This document shows, in pieces, positions 6,267-13,734 of a DNA stretch of 23,891 bases (positions within the stretch are counted from its first letter, which is position 1; every line of letters begins with the position of its first letter). The translations under genes were made by a program, and so were the position numbers. The stretch lies in assembly GCF_937924975.1 (NCBI RefSeq), contig NZ_CALEYG010000019.1, positions 1 to 23,891 of the forward strand, written 5' to 3'. The DNA comes from an uncultured Stomatobaculum sp. GTDB taxonomy: Bacteria > Bacillota > Clostridia > Lachnospirales > Lachnospiraceae. Below the pieces are notes generated by a model. The model was not told where the DNA came from. It saw nothing but the letters and a program-made list of their open reading frames with translations, and ran no database searches.

Positions 6267-6502
6267 GGCCCTTCCTCCTGCTTATTCTAGCATGAAGAAC
6301 TCCTGACGGTACCTAATCTCTGAATGCCCACTTCTTTTCTAAGAGAATTAAGGTAACTAAGCCCCTGCGTGTCCACTTCTAATGCATTCTAATAACATTA
6401 TGTCTCAGGCCTAATGACTAATTCTGCCGTGTCCACTTTCTGGGGTACATTTTATAAAGTGGGCTATCCTATAACGAGGAGAAAAACCTTTTTTGAAAAA
6501 TT
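6267..6502. other. Insertion-sequence junction debris
   Basis: There is no gene. The sequence contains GCCCACTTCT (about 6327), GTGTCCACTTCT (6369-6380) and GTGTCCACTTTC (6429-6440), plus an inverted pair CCACTTT/AAAGTGG (6433-6439 with 6457-6463) near TGGGGTACA. These resemble IS3-family terminal repeats and suggest several insertion or excision events at the left edge of the resistance cassette. Confidence 0.45.
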
Positions 6503-6542
6503 TGTCCGCCGTAACATTTTGCGGACATTTGCCTGTTATACT
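6503..6542 (+). promoter_or_regulatory. Response-regulator box and promoter of the two-component genes
   Basis: An inverted repeat TGTCCGC/GCGGACA (6503-6509 with 6521-6527) encloses CGTAACATTTT. The half-site GGACA begins 14 bp before the -10 box TATACT (6537-6542). The same elements with identical half-site to -10 spacing occur before the ABC gene, so this is probably the binding site of the adjacent regulator, giving autoregulation. Confidence 0.65.
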
Positions 6543-6570
6543 ATCTGCAAAAAGCAAAGGATGTGAGGAT

Positions 6571-7263
6571 ATGAAGCAGATTTTAATTGTCGAGGATGAC
6601 AGTTTTTTGAATAAGATGTTGGCTTATAACCTGACCGCAGATGGCTATGGCGTGACATCTGCCCTAAACGCCAGAACCGCAGCTGATGCCATCCGCCAAC
6701 GGGAGTTTGATTTAGTTCTGCTGGACGTCAACCTGCCGGACGGCAACGGTTTTGAACTGTGCAGGCTAATAAAGCCCCAGCACCCGGACACCATCGTGAT
6801 TTTCCTGACCGCCAACGATCAGGAGAGCGACCAGATACGGGGTTATGAGGTGGGCGCGGTGGACTACATCACAAAGCCCTTTGTGATCAGAGCCTTGCAG
6901 CGAAAAATCAAAGCCATGTTCGCCATGCTGGAACACCACATACCGGCTAAAGACATTTACAACGATGGACAGCTATTTCTGGACTTTTCAGAGCAGACGG
7001 CTTCCTTAAATGGAAAGCCTCTGACTCTATCCCCGATGGAGTACAAAATGCTGAACCTGTTTCGCAGAAATCCTCGGCAAGTGCTGACCCGTGGACAGCT
7101 TTTGGAAAAGCTGTGGGATATAGACGAGAAGTATGTGGACGAACACACGCTGACAACCTCCATTAGCCGGATTCGCAGCAAGATTGAATCCGACGGAGGC
7201 GCCCCCTACATCAAGACTGTTTACGGCATGGGTTATCAATGGACGGGAGGCGAGGCAAAATGA
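6571..7263 (+). CDS. OmpR-family response regulator (BceR/VanR-like)
   Basis: This is a 230-aa two-domain regulator. The receiver domain begins MKQILIVEDDSFLNKML, with D9-D10 acidic pocket, phosphoacceptor D52 in LVLLDVNLPDG, T in FLTAND and K in YITKPF. The C-terminal winged helix runs from about 130 (LTLSPMEYKMLNLF ... VDEHTLTTSISRIRSKIE ... YIKTVYGMGYQW). ATG 6571 was chosen over 6493 since the longer frame begins inside the promoter; GTGAGGAT precedes it. Its stop overlaps the kinase start (ATGA). With the kinase it probably controls the ABC and vanY genes downstream through the TGTCCG/GGACA boxes. Confidence 0.9.
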   Translation: MKQILIVEDDSFLNKMLAYNLTADGYGVTSALNARTAADAIRQREFDLVLLDVNLPDGNGFELCRLIKPQHPDTIVIFLTANDQESDQIRGYEVGAVDYITKPFVIRALQRKIKAMFAMLEHHIPAKDIYNDGQLFLDFSEQTASLNGKPLTLSPMEYKMLNLFRRNPRQVLTRGQLLEKLWDIDEKYVDEHTLTTSISRIRSKIESDGGAPYIKTVYGMGYQWTGGEAK

Positions 7264-8291
7264 AGTTTCAAAACCTCTCGGTAAAGCGGCTGTTTGGCTG
7301 GGTGGCAATAGGACTTGTCCTCTCCATGTCCGGGATCACCATAGCCCTGTTTTTTGTGACAAAACAGACGGCGGTGCTGCTGACGGGCGGGGCGTTGCTG
7401 CTGTGCGCCCTTGTGGGGATTTTTGTACTGACGCAGGCGTTTGGAAAGCGGCTGTCGCAGTTTACCGCTGACCTGTGCCAGACCTTAGACCACATGATCG
7501 CCGGAAATGAAGTGCCCCAGCGCCGGTCGGACAGCGAAACCCAGCTTGCCAGAATCGGACACCGGCTGGCAAGGCTTTACCAGATCATGCAGGAGAACCG
7601 CCGCCGGGTGGACGAGGAACGGCAGGAGTTACAGACCCTTGTATCGGATATTTCCCATCAGGTGAAAACGCCGGTAAGCAATCTGAAAATGGCGACGGAC
7701 ACGCTGCTGGAAAAGCCTATGACGGAGGCGGAGCGTACCGACTTTATCCGTGGAATCCGCAGCCAGACGGATAAGCTGGACTTTCTCTTTCAGGCCCTTG
7801 TGAAAACCTCCCGGCTGGAAACGGGCGTGATCCAGTTGGATAAGAAACCGGGCCGCCTCTTTGATACCGTGGCGCAGGCCATGAGCGGAATTGTGTATGC
7901 AGCAGAGAAAAAAGAAATCGCCGTGGCTGTGGACTGCCCGGAGGATTTGACCTTTTCCCATGACAGCAAGTGGACATCCGAAGCCCTCTTTAACCTGCTG
8001 GACAATGCGGTGAAGTACACCCCGGTAGGCGGGAGAATCACGGTATCGGTGGTGCTGTGGGAAATGTATGCGGAGATCAAAGTAGCCGATACCGGCAAGG
8101 GCATTTCCGAAAGCAATCAGGCCGCCATCTTCCGGCGCTTCTATCGGGAGGAAGAAGTACACGATGAGCCAGGCGTGGGCATTGGTCTGTATCTGGCCCG
8201 CGAGATCGTAACGCGGCAGGGCGGCTATATCAAAGTGGTTTCGGAGCCGGGGAAAGGTTCAAAATTTTCTATCATGCTTCCTGTAAAATAG
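7260..8291 (+). CDS. Sensor histidine kinase, intramembrane-sensing (BceS-like)
   Basis: This 343-aa kinase has two membrane helices at about residues 11-32 and 38-60 with a very short outside loop. That is typical of kinases that lack their own sensor domain and read the state of a partner ABC transporter. The dimerisation box is LVSDISHQVKTPVSNL with phospho-accepting H133. The ATP domain shows the N box FNLLDNAVKYTP, G1 VADTGKGIS, and G2 GVGIGLYLAREIV. It starts at ATG 7260 overlapping the regulator stop by 4 bp. The neighbouring FtsX-type transporter fits the Bce model of bacitracin or peptide-antibiotic sensing, although the actual inducer cannot be told. Confidence 0.9.
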   Translation: MKFQNLSVKRLFGWVAIGLVLSMSGITIALFFVTKQTAVLLTGGALLLCALVGIFVLTQAFGKRLSQFTADLCQTLDHMIAGNEVPQRRSDSETQLARIGHRLARLYQIMQENRRRVDEERQELQTLVSDISHQVKTPVSNLKMATDTLLEKPMTEAERTDFIRGIRSQTDKLDFLFQALVKTSRLETGVIQLDKKPGRLFDTVAQAMSGIVYAAEKKEIAVAVDCPEDLTFSHDSKWTSEALFNLLDNAVKYTPVGGRITVSVVLWEMYAEIKVADTGKGISESNQAAIFRRFYREEEVHDEPGVGIGLYLAREIVTRQGGYIKVVSEPGKGSKFSIMLPVK

Positions 8292-8293
8292 AA

Positions 8294-8338
8294 CGCGGCG
8301 GACGGCCATTTCCGGCTGCCCGCCGTAAATTTTTTTGA
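8294..8338 (+). terminator. Terminator after the two-component genes
   Basis: A GC-rich imperfect stem (CGGCGGACGGCC with GGCTGCCCGCCG) is followed by TAAATTTTTTT. It separates the regulator-kinase unit from the ABC-vanY unit, which has its own promoter. Confidence 0.65.
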
Positions 8339-8340
8339 AA

Positions 8341-8426
8341 TGTCCGAGCGTTGTAACATTTCACCCCGATTTTCAATGAAATTTTTTGGCCGCTGTAACA
8401 TTTCACGGACATTTGGGTTTTACAAT
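8341..8426 (+). promoter_or_regulatory. Double regulator box and promoter of the ABC-vanY operon
   Basis: There are two boxes: TGTCCGAGCGTTGTAACATT starting at 8341 and CGCTGTAACATTTCACGGAC at 8391-8410. The GGACA half-site lies 14 bp before the -10 TACAAT (8421-8426), the same distance as in the regulator's own promoter. No good -35 hexamer is present, which fits activation by a bound OmpR-type regulator. Confidence 0.65.
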
Positions 8427-8468
8427 ACCCTTATCAACAAACAGAAAGCCTTGAAAGGAGTTTTGAAT

Positions 8469-9134
8469 ATGAACATTTTACAGACTATAGACCTGAAAAA
8501 GTATTACGGCACAGAGCCGAACATCACCCGCGCCCTTGATGGCGTGAACTTCTCCGTGGAGGACGGCGAGTTTGTGGCCGTTGTGGGAACCTCTGGAAGT
8601 GGCAAGTCCACCCTGCTTAACATGATGGGCGGGCTGGATACCCCCACCAGCGGAACTGTGATCGTCCGGGGCGAAGAACTGGCAAAGAAGAACGACGAAC
8701 AGCTTACGATCTTCCGCCGCCGCAACATCGGTTTTATCTTTCAAAATTATAACCTTGTTCCTATTCTGAATGTATATGAGAACATTGTTCTGCCGGTCGC
8801 TCTGGATGGAGACATGGTAGACAAAAAGTTTCTATACGAGATCGTTCACCTGCTGGGGCTGGAAGATAAACTGAAAAATATGCCGAACAATCTTTCCGGC
8901 GGCCAGCAGCAGCGTGTGGCTATTGCCCGTGCTCTGATTACCAAACCGGCTATCGTGCTGGCCGACGAGCCGACCGGCAACCTTGACAGCAAGACCAGCG
9001 CCGAGGTTCTGGGATTGATTAAGCGCACCAGTGCCGAGTTTCGGCAAACCGTAGTCATAATTACCCACAACAACGACATTGCCCGTCTTGCAGATCGGAT
9101 TGTCCGCATTGAGGACGGCAGGATCGTGGAGTAA
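8469..9134 (+). CDS. ABC transporter ATP-binding protein (MacB/BceA-type)
   Basis: This 221-aa ATPase has Walker A GTSGSGKST (residues 40-48), Q-loop in GFIFQNYNLVP, signature LSGGQQQRVAIARAL, Walker B IVLADEPTGNLD and a switch histidine in VVIITHNND. It belongs to the MacB/LolD/BceA group that powers FtsX-like permeases. ATG 8469 follows GAAAGGAG at 9-nt spacing; the longer frame from 8340 begins in the promoter. The FtsX-like partner starts 14 bp downstream. Together they would form a mechanotransmission-type transporter that detoxifies a cell-wall-active peptide or signals to the kinase. Confidence 0.92.
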   Translation: MNILQTIDLKKYYGTEPNITRALDGVNFSVEDGEFVAVVGTSGSGKSTLLNMMGGLDTPTSGTVIVRGEELAKKNDEQLTIFRRRNIGFIFQNYNLVPILNVYENIVLPVALDGDMVDKKFLYEIVHLLGLEDKLKNMPNNLSGGQQQRVAIARALITKPAIVLADEPTGNLDSKTSAEVLGLIKRTSAEFRQTVVIITHNNDIARLADRIVRIEDGRIVE

Positions 9135-9148
9135 GGAGGTGGCAAGTT

Positions 9149-11650
9149 ATGACATGGCCTTTTGAAAATGATACCAGTTTTATCGAGATAAAGATTGCGA
9201 GCAGGAGTTTTCGCCGCGACAGAATGCGTAACCTCTTCGTTGTGACGGCGATTATCCTAACAACTGTTCTATTTACAGGGCTGTTTACACTTGGAGCAGG
9301 CATTACAGCGAGTACACAGCGGGCAAATTATATTTTGTCCGGCGGAGATGGACATGCCAGAATTATTGATATGAATGATTCCGAGTATGCTACGATTAGC
9401 AGTCATCCTTTGATACGGGAAATAGCATACTGCCGTAAGCTGGCCGATAGCGTAGATAACGGACAACTCTCAAAGAGAGAAACACTTTTCTGGTATTATG
9501 ACGATGTTGGCATGAAGTATCAGTTTATTGAGCCAACCGTCGGACATAAACCCGTAGCAGAAAATGAAGTCATTGCAGATACCACAACATTGGAACTGCT
9601 TGGCGTGCCGGAAAAAGTCGGAGCAGAACTATCTCTGGAGTTGACGATCCACGGTCAAAAAGTAACGCGAAATTTTATTCTCTCTGGTTGGTGGAACAGT
9701 TATCCCGGCGTACAATATGGGACGATTGTTACCTCCCGCGCCTATATGGATGCACATGAGGATGAGTTGGTGAGTACTTTCTCGCAGGATCATAACGATA
9801 CTGGCACAATCACCGGCATTATAAAGTTTGAAAACACAAAAAATGTGGAGAGAGATTTAGCAACGGTAATCGCAGACAGCGGTTATTCTTCCGATACGGA
9901 AGCCCCAAACTATATCAATGCAGGTGTGAACCCTCTGTATTTGTCGTTAGAAAAGTCAACCGGAACCGGTACAATTCTCGCACTGATCTGTATCTTGTCA
10001 GCATTTTTGCTTACAGGATACCTCATTATTTATAATATTTTTCAAATTTCTGTCCTGCGCGATCTGCATTTTTACGGACTGCTGAAAACCATCGGGACGA
10101 CAGATCGGCAGATCCGTTCTATCCTAAGTAGGCAGGCATGGATACTTTCTTTGATCGGTATTCCTATTGGATTGGGAGGGGGCTTCTTTATCGGTAAAGC
10201 ACTCTTACCCCTGCTGATTGAGCAAACGAGTTTTTCCGCAGCTTTTGCAACTGTATCCCCTAACCCACTTATTTTTGTAGCCGCGGCACTATTTGCATTG
10301 CTTACAGTAAAGATCAGTATCCGAAAACCTGTAAAAATGGCAGCGAAAGTTTCTCCCATTGAGGCTCTTAGATATACAGATTCTGATACAGCTATGAAAG
10401 GTAAGAGAAAGAAAAGGATCCGCTCCGGCAATCTCCAGAAAAGAATGGCATGGGAAAATCTGGGCCGAGATAAAAAGCGGACAATTCTGGTAATCCTCAG
10501 CCTTTCTCTGAGCATCATTCTTACCAACACCGTTTTCAATTTCTCTAATAGCGTTGACCCGGAAAATGCAATTCAGAATATGATCAATTTTGATTTTTGC
10601 ATTGGTCAAAGCAGCCTATTAGACTACTATCGGGTAAGTGAAGAAAGTGCATTGAGCCAGAGCTTTATTCAAGCTGTCGAGCAGCAGGATGGATTTGACT
10701 ATGGTGGCTGCGAATATGGATGCAAGTCGAGCTATAAAAGTGAAACAACGAAGCAAGCATATAACCAGCAGGAGGACGGTTCCTTCTCCACATACCTTTA
10801 CGGGCTTGACCCGCTCCTGCTTTCACGTGTGCAAGTGGTGGATGGAGAACTGAACATGGAAAAACTTGCATCCGGTAATTATATTTTAGAGGGTGCCTAT
10901 GTTGGTACCCGGGGGGATTTAGATAAAAGCAGTCTAAATCATTCCGTTGGGGATCAAGTCCAAGTATCCTGCAATGGAATTGTTCGAGATTTTACGGTAT
11001 TGGCTCACGTTGTGGCAAATGAAGCAAATACCTATGATTGGGTAGGCTCTTGTTTCTTCCTTCCAAGTGAAGTTTATGAGGATTTTACCTGCAACAATTA
11101 TGTCATGAGTTACAGCTTTGATGTTTCGCAAGGCAAAGGACCCGAAATGGATGCGTTTTTGGATGAGTACACAAAGAATGTGGAACCCACCATGACTTAC
11201 AAATCCAAGAGTACGATCATGGCTGGCGTAACAGACATTCAAAATATGATCGTGTCTATAGGCGGTACAATGGCATTTATAATTGGGCTTATCGGCATAC
11301 TGAACTTTGCCAACACCATGTTGACCAGTATTTTTACTCGCCGCAGAGAGTTTGCTACGCTCCAAAGCGTGGGAATGACAGGCAGACAACTGCTGAAGAT
11401 GCTTCGTCAGGAAGGCTGCGCCTATGTGCTTTTGGCAACCGTTGTTTCTGTCCCGCTGTCCTTGATTGGCGCCCTTCAAGTTATTCGGCCAATCTGTAAG
11501 CAGATTTGGTTTTTGAATTTCAAACTGGAGGTCTGGCCTATGCTGGTGATGCCCGTCCTGTTTCTTCTGTTCGGTTTGGCAATTCCATATATTGCATACC
11601 GATTGATAAGCCGTCAAAGTGTAACGGAGCGATTAAAGGTCGGTGAATGA
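9149..11650 (+). CDS. FtsX-like ABC transporter permease
   Basis: This 833-aa membrane protein has a first helix near residues 28-52 (LFVVTAIILTTVLFTGLF), a large outside domain, three helices at about 275-395 (ILALICILSAFLLTGYLIIY ... LIGIPIGLGGGFFIG ... PLIFVAAALFALL), a helix near 445 followed by a second outside domain, and three helices in the last 150 residues. This duplicated FtsX arrangement is that of the large permeases with eight predicted helices. The ribosome site AAGGAGGTGG is strong. Base composition is more A/T-rich than the ATPase gene beside it, which may show a mosaic origin. It overlaps vanY by 8 bp. Confidence 0.9.
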   Translation: MTWPFENDTSFIEIKIASRSFRRDRMRNLFVVTAIILTTVLFTGLFTLGAGITASTQRANYILSGGDGHARIIDMNDSEYATISSHPLIREIAYCRKLADSVDNGQLSKRETLFWYYDDVGMKYQFIEPTVGHKPVAENEVIADTTTLELLGVPEKVGAELSLELTIHGQKVTRNFILSGWWNSYPGVQYGTIVTSRAYMDAHEDELVSTFSQDHNDTGTITGIIKFENTKNVERDLATVIADSGYSSDTEAPNYINAGVNPLYLSLEKSTGTGTILALICILSAFLLTGYLIIYNIFQISVLRDLHFYGLLKTIGTTDRQIRSILSRQAWILSLIGIPIGLGGGFFIGKALLPLLIEQTSFSAAFATVSPNPLIFVAAALFALLTVKISIRKPVKMAAKVSPIEALRYTDSDTAMKGKRKKRIRSGNLQKRMAWENLGRDKKRTILVILSLSLSIILTNTVFNFSNSVDPENAIQNMINFDFCIGQSSLLDYYRVSEESALSQSFIQAVEQQDGFDYGGCEYGCKSSYKSETTKQAYNQQEDGSFSTYLYGLDPLLLSRVQVVDGELNMEKLASGNYILEGAYVGTRGDLDKSSLNHSVGDQVQVSCNGIVRDFTVLAHVVANEANTYDWVGSCFFLPSEVYEDFTCNNYVMSYSFDVSQGKGPEMDAFLDEYTKNVEPTMTYKSKSTIMAGVTDIQNMIVSIGGTMAFIIGLIGILNFANTMLTSIFTRRREFATLQSVGMTGRQLLKMLRQEGCAYVLLATVVSVPLSLIGALQVIRPICKQIWFLNFKLEVWPMLVMPVLFLLFGLAIPYIAYRLISRQSVTERLKVGE

Positions 11651-12359
11651 TCCAATGCGGCAGAAAACCAGAAAAAAACACCGCAAGGGAAAACGGATAG
11701 TTCTTTCTCTCCTTGTCCTCATCCTAACAATAAGCGCAGTCCGATTTGCGGTGAATCAGACTGCTTTCCAGGATTTTTTGCACTTTAATACAGACGTTGC
11801 CAGCATGGAGCATGGCTGGAACCTGATCCTTGTTAATTGGGAGTATAAGATACCGAAAGACTGGAAAGTAGAGCTTACGGAGCTGTCAAACGGCCAGAGT
11901 GTGGATTCCCGCATTTATCCGGATTTACAGCAGATGTTTGACGATATGCGTGCCCAAGAAGTATATCCGGTCGTTGCCTCCGGTTACCGCACCGCTAAAA
12001 AGCAGCGGGAACTGATGGATGATAAGGTGGACAGTTTTCTCGCACAGGGCTATTCCAGATCAGAGGCAAAATCGGAATCAAAGAAATGGGTGGCTGATGT
12101 CGGTTATAGCGAACATCAAACAGGTTTGGCCGTTGACATCAATGCAGACGGTGTGAATTCTTCGGGACAGCAAGTGTATGTGTGGTTGGCTGATAACGCA
12201 TGGAAATATGGTTTTATTTTGCGATACCCGGAGGATAAAACAGAAATTACCAAGACGGATTATGAACCGTGGCATTACAGATATGTTGGCGCAGAATCTG
12301 CTGCAAAGATTTATGAGAGTGGCCTTTGCTTGGAAGAATATATCGGTATGATGAACTGA
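11643..12359 (+). CDS. VanY-type D-alanyl-D-alanine carboxypeptidase (M15B)
   Basis: This 238-aa protein is anchored by one N-terminal helix (IVLSLLVLILTISAVRFAV) after a very basic start, with the catalytic part outside the cell. The zinc ligands and catalytic residues are in SEHQTGLAVDIN (SxHxxGxAxD) and EPWHYRYVG, the M15 peptidase signature; ASGYRTAKKQRELM is also typical. The enzyme trims the last D-Ala from peptidoglycan stem peptides, as VanY does in glycopeptide resistance. The frame starts at GTG 11643, overlapping the permease stop; ATG 11655 with GGTGA 8 nt upstream is equally possible. It is the last gene of the ABC operon, so it is probably induced with the transporter. No vanH, vanA-type ligase or vanX is present, so this alone is not a glycopeptide-resistance cluster. 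Confidence 0.9.
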   Translation: MNDPMRQKTRKKHRKGKRIVLSLLVLILTISAVRFAVNQTAFQDFLHFNTDVASMEHGWNLILVNWEYKIPKDWKVELTELSNGQSVDSRIYPDLQQMFDDMRAQEVYPVVASGYRTAKKQRELMDDKVDSFLAQGYSRSEAKSESKKWVADVGYSEHQTGLAVDINADGVNSSGQQVYVWLADNAWKYGFILRYPEDKTEITKTDYEPWHYRYVGAESAAKIYESGLCLEEYIGMMN

Positions 12360-12369
12360 GTAATGATGG

Positions 12370-12405
12370 CGGGGAAAGCGCAATACGCCCCGCTATCGTT
12401 TTCGC
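12370..12405 (+). terminator. Probable terminator after vanY
   Basis: GCGGGG and CCCCGC arms about 13 nt apart are followed by TATCGTTTTCG, about 10 bp beyond the vanY stop codon. The stem is short and the T-tract poor, so strength is uncertain. Confidence 0.45.
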
Positions 12406-12419
12406 AAAACATATTGAAA

Positions 12420-12505
12420 TGTCCGAGCCTTGTAACAATTCAGGAGGTTTTTCTGTCGAAAGAAGCGTTACCTCGGATATTTGTGTAATATTTGAATTTT
12501 ATAAT
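12420..12505 (+). promoter_or_regulatory. Orphan diverged copy of the ABC-operon promoter
   Basis: TGTCCGAGCCTTGTAACAAT starting at 12420 matches the first box at 8341 with two changes. ATTTG and a consensus TATAAT (12500-12505) follow at exactly the same distances (80 bp from box to -10 in both). The middle is diverged. No gene follows at suitable distance, so a further regulated gene has probably been lost here. Confidence 0.55.
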
Positions 12506-12669
12506 AATCCTCAGAAAGAAGAATAGTTTGTTATCAACCTGCTGGACGACGGCAAAAGAAAAAAACCGTCGTACAGCAGACACATTTTCACGCGCTTATG
12601 AAGCGGCGGCTTTGAGAAATTCAGAGCCGCCGTTGCTTTGCTCTTGCACAAACTAATGACGACTTGCAG

Positions 12670-12718
12670 GGACACGGTAGCCGATAGGAGATTAATTTGC
12701 CGTGTCCTTTTCTCTTTT
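12670..12718 (+). terminator. Intrinsic terminator or attenuator
   Basis: GGACACGG (12670-12677) pairs with CCGTGTCC (12700-12707), followed by TTTTCTCTTTT. It is well formed and lies about 300 bp before the sigma factor. Confidence 0.6.
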
Positions 12719-12831
12719 CCGCAGTGTCCATGATCTGCACCAGTCAAAAAAAGCATAACCCCTCCGACGGAGCCGTCCGGCCTCGAATATGAACTATACC
12801 ATGTAGGCAATCATCTTTATAAAACATTTCT

Positions 12832-12877
12832 GCGCCCAGCAGGTCCGTTGCGACTTGCTGGGCGCTTTTTGCTGTTT
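12832..12877 (+). terminator. Strong intrinsic terminator before the sigma factor
   Basis: The 10-bp perfect stem GCGCCCAGCA/TGCTGGGCGC (12832-12841 with 12856-12865) is followed by TTTTTGCTGTTTT. No complete gene lies directly upstream, so it may act as an attenuator or insulate the sigma gene. Confidence 0.7.
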
Positions 12878-13020
12878 TCCGAGGATAAGCCCACCTCGAA
12901 AAAATTTTTTAAGGAATTTTCAAAAAGGAGGCTTTTAGCGGGTAGCGAGCGGCTTTGCGTTCGCCTTGTTAGCGGAAAGGGAGAAACCCACCTCATTCCC
13001 CAAGGATAGGGGGTGAAAAG

Positions 13021-13626
13021 ATGGATATGATCCCCCGCAATGACTATGGCGAGCGGTGCCAGTTCGATGCTTACTGCAAGCTGGTACTGTACCATGAGGC
13101 AATCGACTACCTCCGGGAAATGCAGAGGCGCCGTGACAGGGAACTGTCATTCAGCGACCTTCCGCAAATGGAGATGGACAAGCTCTGCGTTGTAGATCAT
13201 TACCCCAGTGACAGATTTACATTCTCGTCCCACGGGTATGACCTACATATCGAAAACGAGCTTGTGGCTGATGCCTTCGCCGGCTTGTCTGTTCAGGAGC
13301 AGAGTATTTTGATCCTGCATTTTGTTCTGGACTTGCCGGATCAGGAGGTTGGCCGCCTTGTTGGAATGTCTCGCAGCGCCGTTCAGCGGCGAAGGGCAAA
13401 ATCATTGACCGAGCTGCGGATCAAGTTGGCCGCACTCATGCCGATGGAAGGTTTCTGGGGTATTTTGAAGCGGGAAATGTACTATGGCAAGAAGTTCACC
13501 TCAAAAGGAGACCTGATTACTGCTGTTGAATCCTACATCAGGTATTACAACACAGAGCGGATCCAGCGGAAGATGCATCTGATGACACCTGCGGAATTCC
13601 ATGATCATTTCGATGCTGCGGCATAA
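13021..13626 (+). CDS. Small ICE-type sigma factor fused in frame to an IS3 transposase C-terminus
   Basis: Residues 1-140 are a small sigma-70-like factor of the kind found in Tn1549-like conjugative elements: RNDYGERCQFDAYCKLVLYH near the start and, at about 80-140, a region-4 helix-turn-helix (FAGLSVQEQSILILHFVLDL, DQEVGRLVGMSRSAVQRRR). At residue 141 the sequence changes to PMEGFWGILKREMYYGKKF and YIRYYNTERIQRKMHLMTPAEF, the end of an IS3-family OrfB (rve_3 region). The IS part contributes 61 residues and only the last catalytic stretch, so it cannot transpose. GGGGGTG precedes the ATG at good spacing. The fusion probably arose when an IS3 element inserted or a deletion joined its end to the sigma gene. 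The sigma domain appears whole, so the hybrid could still be active, but that is unproven. Confidence 0.8.
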   Translation: MDMIPRNDYGERCQFDAYCKLVLYHEAIDYLREMQRRRDRELSFSDLPQMEMDKLCVVDHYPSDRFTFSSHGYDLHIENELVADAFAGLSVQEQSILILHFVLDLPDQEVGRLVGMSRSAVQRRRAKSLTELRIKLAALMPMEGFWGILKREMYYGKKFTSKGDLITAVESYIRYYNTERIQRKMHLMTPAEFHDHFDAAA

Positions 13627-13710
13627 GAATACCGCCAGCCGATTATTGCTCTGACTGGCGGTAAAGAGCTTTTTAATTATTCACTGTCCTCTTGACGGGT
13701 AGCACACCAT
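13441..13710 (+). mobile_element. IS3-family element, 3' remnant
   Basis: The remnant comprises the OrfB C-terminus (to 13626), a hairpin, and a probable right end near CACTGTCCTCTTGACGGGTA at 13683-13702. Sequence with the character of the malQ locus begins just after it. The 5' two thirds of the element is missing. Confidence 0.6.
13630..13675 (+). terminator. Terminator after the sigma-transposase fusion
   Basis: TACCGCCAG (13630-13638) pairs with CTGGCGGTA (13655-13663) and is followed by AAGAGCTTTTT. It may also end malQ transcription from the other strand, where TTCTTAT follows the stem. Confidence 0.6.
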
Positions 13711-13734
13711 TGCGGCAGCTCCCTTCCTCTTTTC

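Larger units (their letters stand above)
12535..13020. other. Gene-free leader of a conjugative-element sigma factor, rich in hairpins
   Basis: No convincing coding sequence is present. The stretch holds at least four hairpins in a row, the last two listed separately: one GACGACGG/CCGTCGT pair (about 12543-12573), and GGCGGCTTTGA/TCAGAGCCGCC (12605-12615 with 12621-12631). Past 12866 a purine-rich stretch with AAGGAGG (about 12925) precedes the sigma factor. From memory, such leaders occur before the small sigma gene in Tn1549-like elements. Confidence 0.5.

Noticed and set aside
11643..12359. Glycopeptide-resistance van cluster
   Set aside because: Only a VanY-type enzyme is present; the ligase, VanH and VanX genes are absent and the kinase is of the Bce type.
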